From: Chalciporus piperatus | Taxonomy: Eukaryota > Basidiomycota > Agaricomycetes > Boletales > Boletaceae | NCBI GenBank assembly: GCA_038093975.1 | Contig: JBBPTG010000436.1 | Coordinates: 1 to 13,355 of the forward strand | Direction of reading: 5' to 3' | DNA length: 13,355 nt | Position numbers and translations under genes: made by a program | Part shown: in pieces, positions 1 through 7,816 of the stretch | How the letters are laid out: each line of letters opens with the position of its first letter | Position numbering within the stretch: the stretch's first letter is position 1 | The notes under the pieces: model-generated | Seen by the model: only the letters and a program-made list of their open reading frames with translations | Databases searched by the model: none | Told to the model about the DNA's origin: nothing

Positions 1-70
1 ATTAATTAAATTGGTCCGGTTGCAGTTGCCTTCCTAAAAAGGCAAAAGACCGAACTGGACCGGACTTTTA
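1..70 (-). repeat. Terminal fragment of non-coding repeat family, copy C
   Basis: Read on the minus strand, this stretch matches the left end of repeat copies A and B: AAAGTCCGGTCC, then a GGTC...T run, a CCTT...AGGAAGG inner hairpin, and an AT-rich ATTAAT tract. Its edge lies around base 68-70, where gypsy RNase H coding sequence begins, so the repeat appears to have inserted into that gene. The rest of the copy lies outside the window, so neither its length nor its target duplication can be seen. It is more diverged from A and B than they are from each other. Confidence 0.75.
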
Positions 71-1526
71 ATCGCTATCTATGATCGTGAACTTCTCGCT
101 GTCATCTGCGCACTAAAAGCCTGGCGACATTATCTCCACGGCTCTCCCTTTCTGGTCCAGGTGTTCACCGATCACAAAAACCTGACCTACTTCCGCCAAC
201 CCCAAAATCTAAACCATCGGCAAGCCTGCTGGCTCCTTGATCTTGCCGACTTTGACCTGAAAATGATCCATGTTCCTAGCTCATCCCTCACCAGTTCTGA
301 TGCCTTATCCAGACATGCTGATTACTTCCCCACTAACGCTGATGACAATGCGGATACCACTCTACTACCACCCTCCCTATTTGTTCGCGTCATTGATGCT
401 GCCATGAACAACCATATTTCCAGTCTTTCCATAGACGATCCATTTCTCCTCACCGCATTACAAGCCATTGATGGTGACATCCCTGCACCATTCCGATCCT
501 GGTTGGCTGACTGGCAAATGGCTAATGGTGTCCTGATCTACCAGGGTCGTGTTTACATTCCGCCGGATGAAGACCTATGTCGCACCATCGTTCAACGCTG
601 CCATGATCATCCCACCGCCGGCCATCCAGGCTATCTCAAGACTAGACAACTAGTTGCCGCTGAATTCTGGTGGCCTGGGCTTGCGCAATTTGTTCGCAAA
701 TATGTTGAGGGTTGCGCAACCTGCCAGCAGAATAAGGCAAACACACATCCAACTACCCCCCCTTTAATGCCCATACCGTCGAAAAGCTCTAAGCCGTTTC
801 AACAAGTGTCTTGTGACCTGATCACTGACCTACCCATTTCCAATGGCTTTGATTCTCTGTTGATTGTGGTCGACCACGGGCTTACAAAGGGGGTAATATT
901 CTGCCCTACCAAGAAAACCGTCACTGCCGAAGGAATTGCCTCCCTTTTTTTCCACAAAGTCTACCTGAGATTCGGTCTTTACGACAAAATCATCAGTGAT
1001 AGAGGACCACAATTTGCATCTGAGTTCGCTCATGAACTAGGATGAATCCTTGGATACAACCTTTTTCTCTCCACCGCCTACCATCCCCAATCCAATGGGG
1101 AAACCGAACGTGTCAACCAGGAGGTAGAAACCTATCTCTGAATCTACTGCGGAGACAACCCCATATCCTGGGCTGATTCCATCTCCCACGCAGAATTTGC
1201 ACACAACCATTGACCCCACTCTGTCACCGGCAAATCACAGTTCTATCTCATGATGGGATGAACCCCACCCTCTTCCCTTGGTGATTGCCGACTCCGCTCT
1301 ACCCGCTGTCAAACTTCGCCTCCACTCTCTCACCGCTGCCAGAGACGAAGCACTTGCCTCACACGAACTTGCCAGACAAGTAATGGCTGCACGAACTCGA
1401 CACAAGTTCAAACCATTTGCCAAAGAAGACAACATCTGGTTAGAAGCAAGAAACCTTGAACGATCCCTTATCTCTCCAAAATTCGCTCTGAAACGTGAGA
1501 GACCCTTTACCATTACCCAGGTCCTA
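71..1526 (+). pseudogene. Ty3/gypsy pol remnant: RNase H end plus integrase, broken
   Basis: This is the C-terminal part of a gypsy polyprotein. It opens inside RNase H (YDRELLAVICALKAWRHYL, then VFTDHKNLTYF and the SDALSR motif near 300). The integrase follows: an H2C2 zinc finger (HDHPTAGHPGYLKTRQL around 601-650, then GCATCQQNK near 712-735) and a DDE core with Asp at 815-817, Asp at 998-1000 and Glu at 1106-1108, giving the classic D,D-35-E spacing. The integrase C-terminus (RDEALASHELARQ, NIWLEARNL, FTITQVL) is read in the next frame from about 1278. In-frame TGA stops fall at 1043, 1139, 1211 and 1259, and a one-base frame change lies near 1260-1278. The protein would act in cDNA synthesis and chromosomal insertion, but this copy cannot make it. 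Upstream protease and reverse transcriptase are missing, and repeat copy C interrupts the RNase H part. The family call is firm; the exact clade is not. Confidence 0.93.
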
Positions 1527-1731
1527 TCTCAACTATGTCCACTCCCGCTACCCCTTCATTTACTACTATGTCTTCTATTTCTTCTTTGTCTCGGTCTTCT
1601 TCTTCTTCTACTTATTGTTATAGTACTTAAAAACTTTTCAAACTTTTGCCTGCAAACAGTATTCGAACTCAGGACTTTGTCTACAACTTAGGGGTCAAGC
1701 CAGATTCATCTTTATCCGCTCTGGTTGTCCC
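1527..1731. other. Junction segment without a clear gene
   Basis: Gypsy homology ends about 1526-1540, before a normal pol end. A short ATG frame at 1542-1637 encodes about 31 Ser/Thr-rich residues (MSTPATPSFTTMSS...), which could be the N-terminus of an LTR-element gag, but this is a guess from composition alone. Around 1660-1700 there is a TTCGAACTCAGGAC stretch that resembles an antisense tRNA T-arm, but its stem does not pair. I see no other supportable feature. Confidence 0.35.
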
Positions 1732-1926
1732 TGTAGCATTACATAATCTATTACATAATCAGGTCACATGCCAAAGGTCCAGACTTAGATGAGTTAGCAA
1801 TGATGTCATGGCCTAGACCCTAATCCGTGCCTGGTACCTTTTCTTATCATCGTTTCATTTACCTTATCTATCTTTTCCCTTGTGATTTCCTTATTTGGCT
1901 GTTGGTCTGTGCGCACTTCTCAATAG

Positions 1927-1934
1927 TATATAAG
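1927..1934 (+). promoter_or_regulatory. TATA box of the putative LTR
   Basis: TATATAAG lies about 136 bases upstream of the LTR end and about 160 upstream of the open gag frame. The sequence is seen directly; its promoter role is inferred from position. Confidence 0.45.
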
Positions 1935-2049
1935 TAGCCCTGTACTTATCACAGACCCCAGTCTAATCCATTTGTTGCTTCACCGCAATTAAGTTTTAGT
2001 ACTCAGCTTATCCTTCGCAAGGTCTAGTGTGGCCTAAGTCTCTGCCGTG

Positions 2050-2070
2050 TGTTGTGATCGAATCACAACA
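2050..2070. repeat. Perfect 9-bp hairpin at LTR end
   Basis: TGTTGTGAT and ATCACAACA are exact reverse complements separated by CGA. The right arm coincides with the proposed LTR end. Confidence 0.8.
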
Positions 2071-2087
2071 CTTATCCCCCTGGTTGA

Positions 2088-3153
2088 CCTATTCCTTCTT
2101 TACCTATTCAACCCACTCGTCCTGCCTCCCCCGAGCCCGCTAGCCCAACCGTCGCTGAAGCTGGATGGTATACCACTGGTCTTCCATTAAACTCCGCTGG
2201 GTGGCCGGTCTTACAGGAAGACTTGGATGCCCCCACTCATATTGCCGCTACTCACACTGTCAGAGTCATATCCGTTGAGTTGCCACTCACCGCTCATCAT
2301 CTTCACAACAAATTAATGGACAATGCTGTCATGGACCGTATGTCCCAATTCCTACTTGAGTCCTGCCTCTCTGTACCCATCGGCACTCACCTTGACCTGG
2401 GATTACCCCTTTTTGCCCTCTACCATGCCTACTTGCAAGTGTCTTGTCTTGCCAATCTTCTTCCTTCCCTGACGGTGGTTTACCAAGCTCACTCAGAAGC
2501 TGCTTCCCTCCGCAACATCCACAGAGATCTAATTGCCAACCTCAGCATCGCTCTCTATGAGCTACGAATGCTGGAGTTTCTTGATGATTTAGATCGTTAC
2601 CTCCGAGAATCTGCTTCTTTGTGGCTCAATCACCAGTTCCAGTCATTGGAATCTCTACCCCATCTCTTCCTTCGTCGACACCTTCCGTGTCTAGCCTTTA
2701 GACACTGCAGAAGAGGCAGTGTTCTTTGGTGCAGAGCGTAACTATATTACCTCTGAACGAGAGCGAACTGGCACCTTACCTCTACCCACCTCACATCTCC
2801 AGTATCACGATGCCTGCTTTGTATGTCACCAACTGGGCCACATATGTGTCCACTGTCCCATATATCAATGTTCCATGTGCTTCTGCTGGGCACCCGGTCA
2901 CATTCAAGGTCGTTGCCCACTTAGGGGTGGACAGAGGCATACTACCACACCACCTGTTGTGCCCTCTTCCCGTTCCCGCCGACCAGCCAATACCCATTGA
3001 ACTGCTTGACGACCTCCTCCCCTCTATACCCGTATCTCGGGTAAAACTTACTCACGCGACGACGACGATGTTTATGACAGAGATGATCCAATCGACAATA
3101 TTGGATACGCGAACATGACCGGTTCCCCGGGTCACTATGGGTTGAACATTTGA
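2088..3153 (+). pseudogene. LTR-retrotransposon gag remnant with two zinc knuckles
   Basis: The first part (2088-about 2690) encodes a helical, Leu-rich capsid-like region after a Pro-rich lead. No ATG starts it. The frame then shifts by +1. From 2695 the text reads DTAEEAVFFGAERNYIT, then two knuckles: C2815-X2-C2824-X4-H2839-X4-C2854, and CSMCFCWAPGHIQGRC. The tail after 3010 is acidic (YSRDDDDVYDRDD) and ends at the TGA at 3151-3153. Two further in-frame TGA codons lie at 2998 and 3007. The C..C...GH....CP.Y.C..C...APGH....CP layout is one I associate with gag-like proteins of LTR elements in Agaricomycetes. Gag packages element RNA in virus-like particles; this copy is broken. No pol follows: a GGGATAA motif and an LTR-like TGTTAC come next. 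The start is unresolved. Confidence 0.75.
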
Positions 3154-3205
3154 CTTGCTTTTATCTTTGTCAATGACTTGATTCTACTACAGGGATAATG
3201 TTACA

Positions 3206-3792
3206 ATTAGTGTTTTAAAGTCCAGTCCGGTCCGGTTTTTGTCCTTATTAGGAAGGCGACCGGACCGAGACCGGTTTTTTAATTAATTAATTCAAAAAGA
3301 CTGGACCAAAACCGATAAAAACCGGTCTTTTGGTGGTTGCAACCAGTTTTTTGCTTAGCGTGGGAGAAATCAATAATAGTACCGGTTCCTGGCTATAAAT
3401 CGGTTTCTGGGTCAAGCGAAACGGTTCACACACCACAGAGATATGAGCATTTCAAAACAGCATGTTTTTTGTAGTGATACATCAGATATTATCAAGTTAC
3501 GTGTGAAGTCAAGATCAATCCTAGACTCAATTCTCAACACAGACTAATGAAATATAGATAAATATGTAACTCAGAGAGTGTATATACATGATTGAATGAA
3601 TTCTATGACATGTTAATGAATATTGTCATTGGCTAACATCAATATTCATCAAAAAACTCAAATAACATCCATAAAGGTCCAGAAAAATCAGAAAAAATCA
3701 GGGAAAATAGAGTAATACATAGGGGGTAGCTGTGCAATGGTTGTGACCGGTTGCAACTGCAGTCTTTTGATCTCAAATGCTGGCAACCGGCA
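3206..3792 (+). repeat. Non-coding repeat family, copy A
   Basis: This copy matches 7031-7648 at what I judge by eye to be over 90 percent identity, in the same orientation, with small indels. The largest, about 22 bases, is present in copy B near 7590-7612 and absent here. It begins ATTAGTGTTTTAAAGTCC; a GTCCGG/CCGGAC hairpin around CCTTATTAGGAAGG follows, then AAAGACTGG...CCGGTCTTT, then an AT-rich core. ATGAATATTG at 3616-3625 pairs perfectly with CAATATTCAT at 3640-3649. The right end differs from copy B after GGCAACCGGCA, so this copy is truncated or rearranged there. No coding potential is visible; ORFs on it are shadows. Confidence 0.9.
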
Positions 3793-3808
3793 GCAAGTCC
3801 TAGTCGCT

Positions 3809-3819
3809 GGTTCGAGTCC
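3809..3819 (+). other. tRNA B-box-like motif
   Basis: GGTTCGAGTCC fits the pol III internal box B consensus. The surrounding GCTGG/CCTGC arms pair except for one mismatch. No box A or full cloverleaf is visible upstream, because repeat copy A ends just before, so this is at most a fragment of a tRNA or tRNA-derived SINE, or chance. Confidence 0.25.
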
Positions 3820-3921
3820 TGCCTAGGCCTATCATTTCTCACTTTGCTTTAGTCAGTGAATCTTCTCTAATGATCTTTCACCTTCCATGATTCGTCATCG
3901 CTGACTCATACGTTTACCAAG

Positions 3922-4012
3922 CATGACTCATTCTTATTTGTCATGACTTGTTCTTACACATTCCAACTTGTTCTATGCCTACCCTTAACTTGTTCCTTTA
4001 CTTATATAAACC
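3922..4012 (+). promoter_or_regulatory. U3-like short repeats and TATA box
   Basis: CATGACTCATTCTTA (3922) is followed by CATGACTTGTTCTTA (3942), then CAACTTGTTCTA (3964) and TTAACTTGTTCCTTTA (about 3986), giving four related elements with about 20-bp spacing directly upstream of CTTATATAAACCC (about 4001-4013). Such clusters ahead of a TATA box are typical of LTR enhancers. The polarity supports plus-strand transcription of the LTR. Confidence 0.45.
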
Positions 4013-4223
4013 CTCAAGTTCTCTCCTTTAACCTTAAGTTAGACCTATGCAATCTAACTGTGTTACTCCTCATTCCTCTTGAACCCTCTGAGAGCCACTG
4101 TCCCACTCTTGAACGGACGCTAGGCCTTAACGTGGACATCCTATTGTTAGGCTACACTTGAAACCTTCGTCTCAGACTGGACTTTTGCGTCTACACTTCG
4201 ACCTACCCGGTACAAGCGTAACA

Positions 4224-4417
4224 TTATCCTTCATTACTCTCCAGGCATGGTTGTAGCATTCTCTGGGTGGATCATCCGGCATGAAGTTCCTGTGGTTCAA
4301 GGAAGTCGGGTTTGCTTGGCATACTACATGAGAGAGCACATTCAACAGGCCATGAATCTCTTCAATGTAGATTGGGTTAATGTAGATGACATAGAAGATC
4401 TTGTCAACCGCACTTAA
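4224..4417 (+). pseudogene. Coding remnant, possibly 2OG-Fe(II) oxygenase-like C-terminus
   Basis: Directly after the LTR end, one plus frame reads ILHYSPGMVVAFSGWIIRHE and then a segment with GSRVCLAYYMREH, and ends at a TAA after DDIEDLVNRT. The frame is open across the whole stretch and the residues look like real protein: a beta-strand rich SPGMVVAFSG, then His, then Arg about ten residues later in GSRVCLAYYMR. That His...Arg spacing recalls the end of the double-stranded beta-helix in 2-oxoglutarate dioxygenases, including fungal Tet/JBP-type proteins, but this is from memory of the fold pattern and is not secure. The N-terminal part with the HxD motif is not in the window. The LTR probably inserted into this gene or older element. 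A minus-strand frame over 4172-4552 is longer but looks like a shadow. Confidence 0.4.
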
Positions 4418-4796
4418 ATCAATCATGACAATGATCTCTGAGCCTGGCATACATTCTTTCTGTCTGTCTGCATATGCCCCGGCTCCCACCCTTCCCTGTT
4501 CTTTCGCATTGTTCCCTTTTTTGCTCCAATCACCTGCAAGTTCGCGGTCCACACCTTTCTTGAACCAAAAGCTCAGTTTCTTCTTTCCATATATCTCTTT
4601 GGGCCTTTGCTCTCAGCCAATGCACCCGATAGACTAGCATAGTGATTCAGCCGAGCCGAGAGGTAGAGGAGTAATCTCACATTCTGACATCCAGTTATTC
4701 ATTACCACATCCCTTGGTATATCCATGGTCCAGAACCAAGCGAGAATGTCATCTTAATGTCCATGAGCATTCAGATTGCTCACAGCCATTGACACC
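4418..4796. other. Intergenic stretch, nothing recognised
   Basis: Low-complexity pyrimidine-rich sequence between the coding remnant and the hAT terminal repeats. Several short open frames exist on both strands without recognisable motifs. No RNA gene or repeat is evident. Confidence 0.5.
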
Positions 4797-4950
4797 TAGG
4801 CAACAGCACGGGTATACTCCGGGTGGCTGTGCTCATACCCGAACCCGTACCCGCTCATACACCCACACCCTGCTTGAGGGTACAGGTACACTCGCGGGTG
4901 GCCCAAATCCATACCCGTACTGCTACCCACACCCGGCATACCCGCGGGTT
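4797..4950. repeat. hAT subterminal repeats (ACCCGTACCC type)
   Basis: This stretch is packed with variants of ACCCGTACCC and its complement (CGGGTATACTCCGGGT, ACCCGAACCCGTACCCGC, TACCCGCGGGT and others). It begins near TAGGCAACAGCACGGGTA. Arrays of short GGGTA/ACCCG motifs next to a transposase gene are characteristic of hAT element ends, where transposase binds. It lies about 40 bases beyond the transposase stop codon, so it is the 3' end of the minus-strand element. The exact terminus and 8-bp target duplication could not be fixed because no matching right terminus was found. Confidence 0.65.
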
Positions 4951-5786
4951 GTTTATTTTGCGAGAGCAAACTTGAATAATCATAGCTAAGCACTATCGAG
5001 ATCAATTTTATTCCACCCATCCTCGAACACCTCCTCTTCTCCCTGAATATCCGGCATAGAGCTAACCTTCTTGACATCCTCAGTCTTGACGAGGTTGAGG
5101 GTACTCCAGGTCCCAAGACATAAGAGCGCACGTGTTGATTGTATGGAAAGATGGGAGCGGACGTGCGATAAGAGAAGCCGACCACGGCTGAAGAGTCGTT
5201 CAACATCGACAGATGTCGCTGGAATAGTGAGGTAATCAAGTGCCATGCGAGAGAGATTGGGGTAGACTGCACGGTGTTCATGCCACCACCGGATTGGATC
5301 GTCAGCCTGTTCTATGTCTGTTGAAAGGTATCGGTCAATCTCTGAGCGAAGATCAACGGACTTCGGCGGCGCGAAAGCCACCATATCATTGAACATATTG
5401 TTCACTTTTCTCTTCTGGACTGGCTAGTCAGCTTTCTCGATGTCTGAGGTGTGCTCACTAGGTAAATATGAGTGTTCGAATTTGTCGCGCACGAGTGTCT
5501 CTGCTGTATTAATCCAGTCCGGCTCCCACTGCGCGTTCTTGAAGTAAACGAGCTTGTGACGGGGGTGCAGAATCATGGCGAGACGGTAAACCTCCGAGCT
5601 GTCTGTAAGGGAATAGTATTGGTCGAGTGTGCTTTTGGCAAGCGAGACAGTGGCATGGATAGCGGGGTAGAATTGTTGGTTGCGGGAGAATGCCATGAGT
5701 TCCTTGTCAATAAGATCTATGGCAGGGATGACGGTGGCCAGATGTGGTGTAGAACGAGAGAAAAACATAGTCACATCCTTGAGAAC

Positions 5787-5844
5787 CTGTGAGATAGTGA
5801 GCAAAGTTTGCTTATGTTATACTACAACTGTTGTCACGCCGCAC
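5787..5844 (-). other. hAT intron 5 (58 nt)
   Basis: GTGCGG donor and TCACAG acceptor, phase 0. It joins LHRILK to VLKDVTMFFSRSTP. Confidence 0.8.
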
Positions 5845-6114
5845 CTTCAGAATGCGGTGCAACTGCTCGATAATCGTCCACTCTAAGTCGCTCAGCTCCA
5901 GCTTCCGCAAGTCCAAGTCTCGACTCTGCGTCATCGCATCAATAGCCTTCTGGTGCTCAAGGGCATAGACCAGCATATCAAATGTGGAATTCCATTGTGT
6001 TGCAACATCATGGGGTAGCAAAGTAATCTTCATGTGAAGTTCGTCCAAGATCCCTCGCCAGGCAGGAAGGTAGACTGTCGTTGACCGGATAATCTTATAG
6101 GCCAATTTGGGAAG

Positions 6115-6169
6115 CTAGAACAGGATTTTAGGAACATGAAGAGCTTGAGGCAAGTCAACTTGCACGGAC
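6115..6169 (-). other. hAT intron 4 (55 nt)
   Basis: GTCCGT donor (weak) and TTCTAG acceptor, phase 0. It joins FALAK to LPKLAYKIIRSTT. The unusual C at donor position 3 may be decay. Confidence 0.7.
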
Positions 6170-6568
6170 CTTTGCTAACGCAAATTTGACAGGTCGAATC
6201 TCTCGCTCAAGATACTTGTGCTCCCGGCCGTCCAACAGTGCTGCTTCGTCAACCCAGCCTTCCTCATTATCAACATCTTTGTCTTCATCGCCACTCGTTG
6301 CCTCAACATCATCACTCTCAATCTCGTTTGCGAGTTCCTCGAGCGTGGTCAAATCGGGCTCGTCATTTTCAACGGTATCGTCGTTGTCAGCCTCTATCTC
6401 TCCCTTCTTCACATTGAACTGACGGATTAACGATTTTGCAATCAGATTGACGATATGAAGAAAGCATCGGGTGTGCGAAGCTGATCCAGCGAACCCATCC
6501 ACGAGTATTTGGAGCTCGTTGACCATTACATCATTATTGGCCGCGTTATCACAGGTAACACTTAGAAT

Positions 6569-6625
6569 CTATGTCAAACAATATGCTCAGTCAATGTAAG
6601 TTGTTCAAGTGTGATCTGATCCTAC
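6569..6625 (-). other. hAT intron 3 (57 nt)
   Basis: GTAGGA donor, ACATAG acceptor, phase 0. It joins DFGISDK to ILSVTCDNAA, which carries the second core Asp. Confidence 0.85.
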
Positions 6626-6694
6626 CTTATCGGATATTCCAAAATCTTTCAGCATTTGTGCAAACACAGTTGCCATCGTCAATCCCGTATGAGA

Positions 6695-6743
6695 CTAACG
6701 ACCGGTTAGCGGATCATATCATGAAGTAGGTATTCACGTTCAC
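6695..6743 (-). other. hAT intron 2 (49 nt)
   Basis: GTGAAC donor, GCTAAC branch site and GTTAG acceptor. Removal joins DIVEVAQ to SHTGLTM in phase 0. Confidence 0.85.
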
Positions 6744-7035
6744 CTGCGCGACCTCAACAATATCCAAAGGTAAACTCAATAGCTGTCCAGCATGCTCCAA
6801 GTGCACACAGAATGCCACAAATGCGTGGTGATTAGGTGAGAACCATGCATCAGTCGTAAAATTGAGTTTACCATTGTAGTTTCGTAGCATTGTAGCTATC
6901 CGTTGCCGAGTCCGCGCAAACACAAGACGAACATCCCGCAAAACGGTCGATGGAGATGGAAGATAGTATTCGGGTTGCCCAGTCTTCATGAGGGACCGGA
7001 AGCCATGGTCCTTCAGAATATCAAATAGGTATTAG

Positions 7036-7728
7036 TGTTTTAAAGTCCGGTCCAGTCCGGTCTTTTTCCTTATTAGGAAGGTGACCGGACCGAGACCGGT
7101 TTTTTTGATTAATTAATTCAAAAGACTGGACCAAAACCGATAAAAACCGGTCTTTTGGCGGTTGCAACCAGTTTTTTGCTTAACGTGGGAGAAACCAATA
7201 ATAGTACCGGTTCCTGGCTATAAATCGATTTCTGGGTCAAGCGAAACGGTTCACACACCACAGAGATATGAGCATTTCAAAACAGCATGTGTTTTGTAGT
7301 GATACATCAGATATTATCAAGTTACGTGTGAAGTCAAGATCAATCCTAGACTCAATTCTCAACGCAGACTAATAATATATAGATAAATATGTAACTCAGG
7401 GAGTGTATATACATGATTGAATGAATTCTATGACATGTTAATCAACATTGTCATTGGCTAACATCAATATTCATCAAAAAACTCAAATAACATCCATAAA
7501 GGTCCAGAAAAATCAGGAAAAATCCGGAAAAATCAGGGAAAATAGGGTAATACATAGGGGGTGGCTGTGCATCGGTTGTGACCGGTTGCAACCGGTCTTT
7601 TTTTCGGTGGCAACTGCAGTCTTTTGATCTCAAATGCCGGCAACCGGCAACTGCAGTCCAGTTGCGATCAGTTGCAGTCCAGTCCAGTTGCCAGTCTTCG
7701 TACCAGTTGCCAACTGGACTTCGAAACA
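7036..7728 (+). repeat. Non-coding repeat family, copy B, inserted in hAT exon 2
   Basis: This is the most complete copy. The left end TGTTTTAAAGTCC and the reverse complement of the right end, TGTTTCGAAGTCC (7716-7728), are near-identical terminal inverted repeats; the two differences are a CG versus TA step. CAAAT occurs on both sides (7022-7026 and 7729-7733) as a target duplication. The fuller flanks CAAATAGGTATTAG and CAAATGGGCGTAAG directly abut the two inverted repeats and match at 10 of 14 positions. Removing insert plus one CAAAT restores the transposase frame at RPFDILKDHGF. The interior has no coding capacity, many CCGGT motifs, and an 18-bp perfect palindrome at 7580-7597. The right 80 bases are rich in CAGTTGC/AGTCCAGT. 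A MITE-like or foldback-like element fits best, but the family is not one I recognise. Confidence 0.88.
7580..7597. repeat. 18-bp perfect palindrome in repeat copy B
   Basis: GACCGGTTGCAACCGGTC is its own reverse complement. The core GGTTGCAACC also occurs, in part, near 3337 and 7159. In copy A the second half is deleted. Confidence 0.9.
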
Positions 7729-7772
7729 CAAATGGGCGTAAGCTTTCAGCCACCCAGCGTACAATTTCAGCT

Positions 7773-7816
7773 CTGAAAATTTTGAGTACAGATTGGAATA
7801 CACTCGAGAGACATAC
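7773..7816 (-). other. hAT intron 1 (44 nt)
   Basis: GTATGT donor and TTTTCAG acceptor. Removal joins ...TPEETR to AEIVRWV in frame (phase 2), a run typical of this transposase family. Confidence 0.85.

Larger units (their letters stand above)
1732..2070 (+). mobile_element. Putative LTR with TATA box
   Basis: The segment starts with TGTAGCATTACATAATC and ends ...ATCACAACA, fitting the TG...CA rule of long terminal repeats. A TATATAAG box sits at 1927-1934, followed by a pyrimidine-rich stretch suitable as a transcription start region. At 1738-1760 ATTACATAATC occurs twice with a 12-bp period. The final 21 bases form a 9-bp hairpin. Immediately downstream is the gag remnant, as expected for a 5' LTR. 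No partner LTR of the same sequence lies in the window, and the left edge is chosen only by the TG rule, so the call rests on architecture, not on a repeat match. Confidence 0.45.
3199..4223 (+). mobile_element. Putative LTR (TGTTAC...GTAACA) split by repeat copy A
   Basis: The segment starts TGTTACAATTAG right after a purine-rich ACAGGGATAA that resembles a polypurine tract, and ends GCGTAACA, so the termini are a 6-bp inverted repeat of LTR type. Repeat copy A occupies roughly 3206-3800 inside it. The remaining right part holds a cluster of short U3-like repeats, a TATATAAA box near 4003-4010, and about 210 bases that would be R/U5. Without the insert the LTR would be about 430 bp. No second copy is in the window for confirmation. 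Confidence 0.5.

Noticed and set aside
1655..1705. Antisense tRNA gene or primer-binding site (TTCGAACTCAGGAC)
   Set aside because: The would-be T-stem does not pair and no acceptor or D-arm is found. It lies before, not after, the proposed LTR.
3206..3792. Repeat copies A and B as the two LTRs of one retrotransposon
   Set aside because: They are in direct orientation about 3.2 kb apart, but the sequence between them is an unrelated LTR end and a minus-strand hAT gene, and copy B has its own target duplication inside the hAT exon.
4172..4552. Minus-strand 126-codon frame across the LTR edge
   Set aside because: It runs through the LTR terminus and has no recognisable motif, while the plus strand in the same place reads as protein-like sequence ending at a natural stop.
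4797..4950. CRISPR or telomere-like array
   Set aside because: The repeats are short, irregular, on both strands and without spacers; position beside a transposase gene fits hAT subterminal repeats.
6186..6430. Plus-strand Ser-rich frames opposite hAT exon 4
   Set aside because: They are the complement of the acidic Glu/Asp/Asn-rich insertion in the transposase.
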